NCBI GenBank assembly: GCA_025966435.1
Contig: JAICRQ010000217.1
Coordinates: forward strand, 1 to 6,244
Direction of reading: 5' to 3'
Length of the DNA stretch: 6,244 bases
Source: Anaerolineales bacterium
GTDB taxonomy: Bacteria > Chloroflexota > Anaerolineae > Anaerolineales > Villigracilaceae
Each line of letters starts with the position of its first letter. Within the stretch, counting starts at the first letter, position 1. Shown here piece after piece: positions 1 through 4,760 of the stretch. The notes beneath the pieces are model-generated. The model was not told where the DNA came from. It saw only the letters and a list, made by a program, of their open reading frames with translations, and ran no database searches. The position numbers and the translations under genes are program-made.

Positions 1-134
1 CAGGAATCCCTACTGTGTTGGTTCTCAGTGGTGAAACGCACAAAGACGACGTGCCAGCGTCACCGCATCAGCCGAGCTACATCTTCCAACATTTGGGAGC
101 AGTCGCGGATTATCTGATCAATCGTGAAAAATAA
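1..134 (+). CDS. HAD-IIA family sugar phosphatase-like hydrolase, C-terminal end (partial)
   Basis: The first 134 bases read as the last 43 residues of a protein (frame starting at base 3, TAA at 132-134); the 5' part lies outside the window. The tail begins GIPTVLVLSGETHKDD and continues to SYIFQHLGAVADYL. This matches the C-terminal end of HAD-IIA (NagD-like) phosphatases, where a strand ending in 'VLVLSG.T' is followed by a proline-bearing linker, 'P.Y.F..LG' and a last helix. Family members dephosphorylate small phosphorylated metabolites such as sugar or nucleotide phosphates in the cytosol. The catalytic Asp motif is upstream and not visible, so activity cannot be judged. The next gene begins six bases after the stop, which suggests one transcript and coupled translation. 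The family call rests on this short tail only. Confidence 0.72.
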   Translation, partial: GIPTVLVLSGETHKDDVPASPHQPSYIFQHLGAVADYLINREK

Positions 135-140
135 CAATCT

Positions 141-1190
141 ATGATGTACACCATTGACGACCTGGATACACCTTCGCTAATAGTCGACCTCGATATCATG
201 GAGTCCAATCTCGCCCGGATGCAAAACTACTGCAACCGATATGGGATTGGGTTACGACCGCACATCAAGACTCATAAGATCCCAGCCCTTGCCCAGGCAC
301 AAATGGACCTGGGTGCTGTGGGGATTGCCTGCCAAAAAGTGGGCGAGGCAGAAGTGATGGCGGATCATGGATTAGTAGACATCATGATTCCCTATAACAT
401 CCTGGGGCAGCGTAAACTGGAACGGCTTGCCGCGTTGGTACGCCGGGCACACATTATCGTTTCCGTTGACTCGGTAGATGTCGCACGCCCAATGGGGGAA
501 TACTTGCACCGGCAAGGCCTCAACATCAAGACGGTGATTGAGCTGACAAGCGAATTGAATCGCTGCGGCGTGACAAATGCTGGCTCCGCGCTGGATCTGG
601 CACGTGAGATCGATCATATTCAAGGACTGGAGTTCCAGGGCGTGATGGTCTATCCCTCCAGCGCGCAGTCAATGCAGCTCGTCACGGAAACAGTCGATCT
701 GCTGAGATCCAACAGTCTCCCTGTGAATATGATCAGTGGTGGAGGAAGCCCAACAGCGTTTCACTCGCATGAGTTTCAAGGCTTAACTGAAATTCGGGCA
801 GGAACTTATGTTTTCAATGATGCGAGCTATTTGCGAAAGGGAGTCTGTACACTGGAGCAATGCGCGTTGAAAGTGATTACAACTGTGATCAGTGCGCCCA
901 CAGCGGATCGTGTGATCATTGACGGGGGGAGCAAGACGTTCTCTTCCGATATGGGCTACCCAATGGGTTACATCCTTGAATACCCCGAGGCACAAATCTA
1001 TCAGATGAGTGAGGAGCACGGATTTGTGGACGTCGCTCAGTGCGCGCATCGGCCCAAGGTTGGAGAACGATTGACCGTGATTCCCAACCATGCCTGTGGG
1101 ACCATCAATATGCATAACGAGTTGATTGGATTAAGGGGGCAAAACGTAGAAGCCCAATGGGAAATTACAGCACGCGGCAAAATTCAATAG
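141..1190 (+). CDS. PLP-dependent D-threonine aldolase / D-serine dehydratase family enzyme
   Basis: A 349-residue cytosolic enzyme with the alanine-racemase-like N-terminal barrel and the C-terminal D-Ser dehydratase-like domain. The start DLDTPSLIVDLD is typical of the family. RPHIKTHK holds the expected PLP lysine (K43), SGGGSPT (199-205) is the phosphate-binding loop, and EIRAGTYVFND follows. PNHACGTIN near the end supplies H317 and C319. In characterised members this H-x-C or H-x-D pair binds a metal: a Cys as in zinc-dependent D-serine dehydratases, an Asp as in manganese-dependent D-threonine aldolase. The likely reaction is retro-aldol cleavage of a D-beta-hydroxy amino acid to glycine plus aldehyde, or deamination of D-serine to pyruvate; sequence alone does not decide. 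It is slightly shorter than the usual 360-380 residues but all key motifs are present. Two ATGs (141 and 144) lack a clear ribosome site, fitting coupling to the HAD gene six bases upstream. Confidence 0.88.
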   Translation: MMYTIDDLDTPSLIVDLDIMESNLARMQNYCNRYGIGLRPHIKTHKIPALAQAQMDLGAVGIACQKVGEAEVMADHGLVDIMIPYNILGQRKLERLAALVRRAHIIVSVDSVDVARPMGEYLHRQGLNIKTVIELTSELNRCGVTNAGSALDLAREIDHIQGLEFQGVMVYPSSAQSMQLVTETVDLLRSNSLPVNMISGGGSPTAFHSHEFQGLTEIRAGTYVFNDASYLRKGVCTLEQCALKVITTVISAPTADRVIIDGGSKTFSSDMGYPMGYILEYPEAQIYQMSEEHGFVDVAQCAHRPKVGERLTVIPNHACGTINMHNELIGLRGQNVEAQWEITARGKIQ

Positions 1191-1512
1191 CCAGATACAT
1201 TCGTTCAACGATTAAAAAGAAAACAACTTGTCCCGTGCTTTGCGCATATCTGACAATTGGCTCAGGCCTTCATACACGCTTCTCATATCGCACAGAACTC
1301 CCGTCACTGCATGATCCTGCTTGGTGCACATTATGCCAAAATGCATTTCAGATCCTCCTTGATGAGGAAACCATAAAAGCACGGTGGTTGGGGGAATTTT
1401 ACTGTGAGAACCAGCGAAAGCATATGTAAATCAGTTTCTGTCTAATGAAATTCCTATCAATTTATTCAATGGAGGCTATGAAGGAAGGACCTTATTGAAG
1501 GGCACTTCTCTC

Positions 1513-1538
1513 ATTAATCCAACTTTTGATTGATTAAT
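1513..1538. repeat. Inverted repeat ATTAATC / GATTAAT
   Basis: ATTAATC (1513-1519) and its exact reverse complement GATTAAT (1532-1538) are separated by 12 bases. The arms are AT-rich, so a stable RNA hairpin is unlikely. The layout would fit a dimeric regulator site upstream of the LiaF-like gene, but seven AT-rich bases can match by chance. Confidence 0.35.
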
Positions 1539-1570
1539 ACATCCACCTTTCTCTTGATGACACCCGAATA

Positions 1571-1587
1571 GAAGTGTTCTACACTTC
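1571..1587. repeat. Perfect 7-base palindrome GAAGTGT-TCT-ACACTTC upstream of the LiaF-like gene
   Basis: GAAGTGT (1571-1577) and ACACTTC (1581-1587) are exact reverse complements around a three-base centre, 37 bases before the ATG at 1625. No T-run follows, so it is not an intrinsic terminator. Its position suits an operator for a dimeric regulator, possibly the NarL/LiaR-type regulator encoded at 4088-4717; that link is inference. It lies just outside the leader segment repeated in front of the CPBP gene, so that gene does not carry a copy. Confidence 0.5.
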
Positions 1588-1590
1588 CTT

Positions 1591-1636
1591 TATCAAAATC
1601 CATGTATCAAAGAGAAAGGAAAAAATGAACACAACC
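1591..1636 (+). repeat. Leader direct repeat, copy 1 (5' UTR plus first codons)
   Basis: The segment from TATCAAAATC (1591-1600) through the ribosome site AGAAAGGA to ATGAACACAAC is repeated at 2064-2110 in front of the CPBP gene. By hand alignment about 40 of 48 columns agree, with small gaps in the UTR. The first ten bases, the AGAAAGGA core and the 11 bases from the ATG on are identical. The two genes are otherwise unrelated, so the shared stretch is a copied translation-initiation region rather than a gene duplication. Confidence 0.75.
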
Positions 1637-1966
1637 CTTTGGATTGGACTGGTATTTATCCTTGGCGGGGCAGTTATCCTGCTCAATCAACTTAACATCC
1701 TGCCTTTCGAATTGAACTGGTGGGCACTCCTGATCCTTTTCCCCGCCTTTGGCACACTTGTCAGCGCATACAACCGCTACCGTTCCACGAATGATGTATT
1801 TGAAATGGGTGTGATGGTCCCCGCATTGGTCGGTCTGTTCATGCTTCTGCTGTCCGTGAGCCTGCTTGTTAGCGATGCGATCGATCTCAACTTGAGGGTG
1901 TACTGGCCCATCATTCTCATTGTCCTCGGTCTCGGTTTGATCATCGGCCGCGGGCGAAGATCGTAA
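1625..1966 (+). CDS. Small LiaI/LiaF-like integral membrane protein
   Basis: A 113-residue, almost entirely hydrophobic protein with about four membrane segments and an Arg-rich end (GRGRRS). It resembles the LiaI/LiaF-like transmembrane region (DUF5668 type). The pattern 'GLVFILGGAVILLNQLNILP' then 'WWALLILFPAFGTL' is that unit, and a second, looser copy follows (GLFMLLLSVSLLVSDAIDL, then YWPIILIVLGLGLIIGR). In LiaF proteins this region precedes a soluble C-terminal domain and the protein holds back the LiaS kinase; here only the membrane part is present. I chose the ATG at 1625 because AGAAAGGA (1613-1620) sits four bases before it. An in-frame ATG at 1574 would add 17 polar residues, lacks a ribosome site and lies within the palindrome. 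A LiaS/LiaR-like pair is encoded 1 kb downstream, so a role in envelope-stress sensing is plausible but inferred. Confidence 0.75.
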   Translation: MNTTLWIGLVFILGGAVILLNQLNILPFELNWWALLILFPAFGTLVSAYNRYRSTNDVFEMGVMVPALVGLFMLLLSVSLLVSDAIDLNLRVYWPIILIVLGLGLIIGRGRRS

Positions 1967-1991
1967 GCACAAATGATTGCAGGAGCGTTTT

Positions 1992-2087
1992 GTGGAATCC
2001 ATTCTCGAAGTAAAAGACCTCCAAAAGAATTATGGTGATTTTGCCGCCGGCAAAGGCATCACCTATCAAAATCAATTTAGCAAGTAG
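1992..2087 (+). pseudogene. Remnant of an ABC-transporter ATPase gene (N-terminal 24-25 codons), joined to a copied leader
   Basis: A GTG at 1992, six bases after an AGGAG ribosome site (1981-1985), opens a 31-codon frame ending at TAG (2085-2087). Its first 24 residues, MESILEVKDLQKNYGDFAAG and then KGIT, read as the start of an ABC ATPase of the drug/antibiotic-export type: the beta strands and aromatic A-loop Tyr (Y14) that precede the Walker A motif, where intact proteins have 'FAAVKGISF'. After codon 24 the likeness stops; the remaining bases match the leader of the LiaF-like gene (copy 2, from 2064). Walker A, the signature motif and Walker B are all missing. It starts 25 bases after the LiaF-like gene and stops 11 bases before the CPBP ATG, so it may still be translated as a short leader peptide coupling the two. 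The family is recognised from this short stretch only. Confidence 0.72.
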
Positions 2088-2110
2088 AAAGGAAGAAAAT
2101 GAACACAACT
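2064..2110 (+). repeat. Leader direct repeat, copy 2
   Basis: Second copy of the segment at 1591-1636, running from TATCAAAATC (2064-2073) through AGAAAGGA to ATGAACACAAC. Its left edge coincides with the point where the ABC ATPase remnant stops resembling its family, so this edge is probably a recombination junction. It supplies the ribosome site and the first codons (MNTT) of the CPBP gene. Confidence 0.75.
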
Positions 2111-2836
2111 AATAGTGAAAAAAGTAGTGTCTGGCGAGGAATTGCCATGAATGAAAAAAGTACGGTCTGGCGAAGGATCGCCATGGTTACGCTTCTCTTG
2201 CTGGTGCTGGCCGGGCCTAACTTCGGCCCGCTTCCACACTGGCTCAGGGAGAGCTTCTCCCTTGAAGGGTCCATCACTGGCGTCCTCATTTGGTTCTGGG
2301 TAGCTTTTCTGATCATTCTGGCAGTCGTCTATAGGATGAGTAAGAGCACGTCGATTAGAGAATTTCTGACCTCCCACGGACTCGGTGCCCCTTCTGGAAT
2401 CGGCGCGAACATCGCAGGACTCATCCTCGGAATCGTATGGGCGCTTCTATTCCTGTCCAGCATCCTGCAATTTGACCCGGATGCCAACCTGACACAGATC
2501 AATGGCTTCCGAATTCTTACCGCATTATTGGCAGCAGGCGGCGCCCTACTTGAGGATCTCATCACACGCAGCTTCCTGATGAATCAACTGCATAAAATCG
2601 GTTCCTCAAAATGGGTGCAGTTGGTTGTTCCCGCCTTGATCTTCGCACTTTATCACACGATCTGGGGCTTCAATGCCTTTTCCTTTGTCTTTAGCCTGGT
2701 GTACGGATTGTTGCTGGGAGGATTGTTCTTATGGGGCAAGCGCAGTCTTACCCCGGTGATTCTGGGGCACAGCCTTGTTGTGCTCATTTCGGAACCCTTT
2801 GCAACCATGCTCATCTTCCTTGCACCGGGTGCGTAG
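2099..2836 (+). CDS. CPBP family intramembrane glutamic endopeptidase (CAAX protease / bacteriocin-processing type)
   Basis: A 245-residue polytopic membrane protein of the CPBP (Rce1/Abi) family. Three motifs lie in the C-terminal half: E152-D153-xxx-R157 (EDLITR), F182-xxx-H186 (FALYH) and H224 (GHSLVV). In Rce1-type proteases the paired acidic residues, Arg and two His form the site that activates water to cut peptides in the membrane. Here the usual second Glu is Asp, and the Asn/Asp normally four residues after the last His is Val228, so activity may be altered. Bacterial members serve in peptide maturation, bacteriocin self-immunity and envelope regulation. Hydrophobic segments lie near residues 30-48, 58-78, 95-122, 137-152 and 172-245. 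The start at 2099 has AGAAAGGA upstream, but ATGs at 2147 and 2183 each have their own ribosome-like site because the first codons are duplicated. It sits between a LiaF-like protein and a two-component system. Confidence 0.85.
   Translation: MNTTNSEKSSVWRGIAMNEKSTVWRRIAMVTLLLLVLAGPNFGPLPHWLRESFSLEGSITGVLIWFWVAFLIILAVVYRMSKSTSIREFLTSHGLGAPSGIGANIAGLILGIVWALLFLSSILQFDPDANLTQINGFRILTALLAAGGALLEDLITRSFLMNQLHKIGSSKWVQLVVPALIFALYHTIWGFNAFSFVFSLVYGLLLGGLFLWGKRSLTPVILGHSLVVLISEPFATMLIFLAPGA
2117..2188 (+). repeat. Tandem 36-base duplication at the start of the CPBP gene
   Basis: Two adjacent 36-base units (2117-2152 and 2153-2188) encode EKSSVWRGIAMN and EKSTVWRRIAMV. The DNA copies differ at only a few bases, so the event is fairly recent or is being kept. 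Each unit ends with a purine-rich site (GAGGA at 2135-2139; GAAGGA at 2172-2177) followed by ATG (2147, 2183), so the gene has three successive possible starts. Confidence 0.85.
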
Positions 2837-2849
2837 AAGTACGTTTATG

Positions 2850-2893
2850 ACCCTGCGATTTCTGGAGCAAAACAACGCCAGATCTCGCAGGGT
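2850..2893. repeat. Large interrupted hairpin between the CPBP and kinase genes
   Basis: ACCCTGCGA (2850-2858) pairs exactly with TCGCAGGGT (2885-2893). After a 2x2 mismatch, five more pairs form (TCTGG with CCAGA) around a 12-base loop, giving 14 pairs in all. No T-run follows on either strand, so it is not a standard intrinsic terminator, though it could end or protect the CPBP message. Its right arm's last T is the first base of the TATAAT box of the kinase promoter, so as DNA it could equally be an operator. Confidence 0.8.
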
Positions 2894-2907
2894 ATAATGC
2901 CGCGATG
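2893..2907 (+). promoter_or_regulatory. Perfect -10 box (TATAAT) placing transcription start at the kinase ATG
   Basis: TATAAT lies at 2893-2898. Initiation normally falls about seven bases downstream, which here is the A of the ATG at 2905, giving a leaderless message. This agrees with the lack of a properly spaced ribosome site: AGGG at 2889-2892 is 12 bases away and would be outside the transcript. No good -35 is visible 16-18 bases upstream; that position falls in the hairpin loop (AAACAA), so an activator may be needed. Confidence 0.6.
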
Positions 2908-4098
2908 ACGATGTTACAACAAAGCAAAACCCCCGAGGTATGGGAACAATGGGATTGGTTATGGCATTTTTCTGCCTACGGCCTGCTGATCTTGAACGTC
3001 ATATTTGTATACAATAGTGATCCAAGGATCATAAACTTTTCGTTCTTTCTTGTTCTTTCTGTGTTGCTGGGTTTGTGGTACATCCCATTTGTAAACATAT
3101 CCACCTTACGCATTTGGGATCATCCGCAACGCGGCGTGCTTTATCTGGTTCTAGGATGGGCGATCTGGGGTGGCTTGATCTCACTGACCGCTGATTCGCT
3201 TTTATTGATAGGGATCTTCTTCCCACTGGTATTTAGCCGCTTCCCCATTCGCTGGGCCACTGGTATTACGTTTTTTCAAACCCTGGGCCTTTATTTCCTG
3301 TATATCCTGCTATATCCAACGGAGCACTGGCTTCTCATCCTCACGATCCTTTTGGGTCTGCTGCTCATCTCGACGATCATTGGTGCCTTTATTTCATCCA
3401 TCATCTTACAGAGTACAGACCGCCAGCGTCTGATTGATGACTTAACTCGATCCCGGGCAAGTTTAATGAGAGTGGAACGGGAAGCGGGTCGACTGACGGA
3501 ACGGCAGCGCCTGGCACGTGATATTCACGATACACTCGCCCAGCACTTTACATCCATCATCGTACATCTCGCTGCCGCAAAGCACAGCAACCCGGAATCG
3601 GTCCAATCAGAAGTTCAACAAGCTGAAGACGCCGCAAGGGAAGGGCTCGACGAGATCCGCAGAATCGTTTGGGACATGCAGCCTGAACAAATGGAAAAGG
3701 CTTCTCTTGTGGAAGCGGTTGAAGAACTGGCGGCACGCTGGTCGGCAGAAAATAGTGTACAGGTAAAGATGAACGTGACCGGTACGCCGCACTCTCTCCC
3801 ATCCTCTGCCGAAACGGCACTCCTCCGCATTTCACAGGAGGCCATGCATAATATACATAAGCACGCGAAAGCGAAAAACGTCAATATTACCTTTTCGTTT
3901 ATGGAAGATCTTTTTGTGATGGATATTGCCGATGATGGCCTGGGTTTTGAACCTTCAAACATCAAGAATGGCTTCGGAATGAAAACGATGCGGGACCGAG
4001 CGGAAGAATTAAGTGGAACCTTAACCATTGAAAGTGAGCGAGGAGCAGGAACAGCAATTGCTGTCTCTATTCCTATGAAAGAAGAACATGACGATTAA
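2905..4098 (+). CDS. Membrane sensor histidine kinase, NarL/LiaS type (HisKA_3 family)
   Basis: A 397-residue kinase. The N-terminal 170 residues form about six membrane helices (near 19-37, 43-64, 77-97, 98-112, 117-137 and 141-169) with very short loops, so the signal is probably sensed in or at the membrane. A coiled linker (170-200) leads to the dimerisation helix RLARDIHDTLAQH with the phospho-accepting His208. The ATP-binding domain has an N box (QEAMHNIHKHA, N316), G1 (DDGLGF, D344) and G2 (GFGMKTM, 356-362). All catalytic elements are present. It should autophosphorylate His208 and pass the phosphate to the regulator whose gene overlaps by 11 bases. The nearby LiaF-like and CPBP genes suggest envelope stress or a membrane-active compound as signal; that is inferred. 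The start at 2905 is favoured by the TATAAT box; ATG 2911 is an alternative two codons in. Confidence 0.92.
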   Translation: MTMLQQSKTPEVWEQWDWLWHFSAYGLLILNVIFVYNSDPRIINFSFFLVLSVLLGLWYIPFVNISTLRIWDHPQRGVLYLVLGWAIWGGLISLTADSLLLIGIFFPLVFSRFPIRWATGITFFQTLGLYFLYILLYPTEHWLLILTILLGLLLISTIIGAFISSIILQSTDRQRLIDDLTRSRASLMRVEREAGRLTERQRLARDIHDTLAQHFTSIIVHLAAAKHSNPESVQSEVQQAEDAAREGLDEIRRIVWDMQPEQMEKASLVEAVEELAARWSAENSVQVKMNVTGTPHSLPSSAETALLRISQEAMHNIHKHAKAKNVNITFSFMEDLFVMDIADDGLGFEPSNIKNGFGMKTMRDRAEELSGTLTIESERGAGTAIAVSIPMKEEHDD

Positions 4099-4717
4099 GA
4101 TCATCATTGCTGATGACCACCCCGTGGTCCGCAGTGGGTTGCGGGCATTGCTTGCCTCGCAATCCGACTTTGAAATAGCAGGCGAGGCGAACAATGGCGA
4201 AGAGGCTGCCAGACTGGCAATCTCTCTCGTTCCCGATTTAGTCCTCATGGATCTGCAAATGCCCATTTTAGACGGCATCGGGGCAATAAAACGTATTCGA
4301 GACAGGTTGCCAAAGGCAAATATTTTAGTGCTGACTACGTATGGAACAGATGCAGACATCTTGCCAGCTCTCGAAGCTGGAGCCATTGGTTATTTACTAA
4401 AAGACACTCCCCCGGAACAACTATTTCAAGCGGTGCGCAATGTAGCAAGTGGCGAGATGGCGCTAGCGCCGCGTGTAGCAGAAAAAATAACGCAGCGTTT
4501 GGCAAATTCTTCTAAAAACATATTGAGCAGCCGTGAAATTGAAGTGTTAAAGCTTGCATCGCAGGGAAATCCCAACAAGGCAATTGCAAGGAAATTATTC
4601 ATTACCGAAGCAACTGTTAAATCTCATTTCGTCCATATCTTTTCTAAATTGGGAGTAACTGACCGCACAGCAGCAGTGACCGAAGCAGTAAAAAAGAAGA
4701 TCATTAAGATAGAATAG
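4088..4717 (+). CDS. Response regulator, NarL/LuxR (LiaR-like) family
   Basis: A 209-residue DNA-binding regulator. The receiver domain (1-120) has the acidic pair D9-D10 in IIIADDHPVVRSGL, phospho-acceptor D55 in LVLMDLQMP, T83 and the conserved K105 in GYLLKDTPP. The LuxR-type helix-turn-helix follows (about 145-205), with LSSREIEVLKLASQG, the recognition stretch TEATVKSHFVHIFSKLGV and the family's DRTAAV ending. All signalling residues are intact. Its ATG lies inside the last codons of the kinase gene (11-base overlap, different frame), so translation is coupled and the partners are made together. The site before the ATG (AAAGAAG) is weak, fitting coupling. Targets cannot be read from the sequence; the palindrome at 1571-1587 is a candidate for autoregulation of the cluster. 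The 3' third is AT-rich compared with the gene that follows. Confidence 0.94.
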   Translation: MTIKIIIADDHPVVRSGLRALLASQSDFEIAGEANNGEEAARLAISLVPDLVLMDLQMPILDGIGAIKRIRDRLPKANILVLTTYGTDADILPALEAGAIGYLLKDTPPEQLFQAVRNVASGEMALAPRVAEKITQRLANSSKNILSSREIEVLKLASQGNPNKAIARKLFITEATVKSHFVHIFSKLGVTDRTAAVTEAVKKKIIKIE

Positions 4718-4745
4718 TTTTGTGAAATCCACACCCTTTACAGCG

Positions 4746-4752
4746 AAGAGGA
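4746..4752 (+). promoter_or_regulatory. Ribosome binding site of the cyclase gene
   Basis: AAGAGGA ends eight bases before the ATG at 4761 and decides that start. An in-frame GTG at 4722 would add 13 residues but has no such site. Confidence 0.65.
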
Positions 4753-4760
4753 CGGATACC

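Larger units (their letters stand above)
1191..1624 (+). other. Intergenic region without a convincing gene
   Basis: These 434 bases separate the D-amino-acid enzyme from the LiaF-like membrane protein. I see no hairpin followed by a T-run after the stop at 1190, so no intrinsic terminator can be called. An open frame (1157-1429) overlaps the previous gene's end, lacks a ribosome site and resembles no family I know. The last 110 bases are AT-richer and hold two inverted repeats (1513-1538 and 1571-1587) and a purine-rich ribosome site (AGAAAGGA, 1613-1620). The promoter of the downstream gene presumably lies here. The best -35/-10 pair I found (TTGATG at 1554, TACACT at 1580) has a 20-base spacer, too long to call. 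Confidence 0.6.

Noticed and set aside
1157..1429. A 90-codon + strand frame with several cysteines (CPVLC, CTLC) after the D-amino-acid enzyme gene
   Set aside because: It overlaps the end of the upstream gene, has no ribosome site at its ATG and matches no family I recognise. The Cys spacing is suggestive but not a full zinc motif. A database search finding homologues of its last 40 residues would revive it.
1478..1498. Six-codon frame MKEGPY after GGAGG, as an upstream leader peptide
   Set aside because: The GGAGG is only two bases from the ATG, too close for normal initiation, and the frame is over 100 bases from the next gene.
2850..2893. Hairpin after the CPBP gene as a standard rho-independent terminator
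   Set aside because: No T-run follows on either strand; the right arm runs straight into TATAAT. It is listed as an inverted repeat instead.
4721..4733. TGTGAAATCCACA before the cyclase gene as a cAMP-receptor (CRP) site
   Set aside because: Tempting next to a cyclase, but it lacks the TGTGA-N6-TCACA layout; only a four-base TGTG/CACA match is present.
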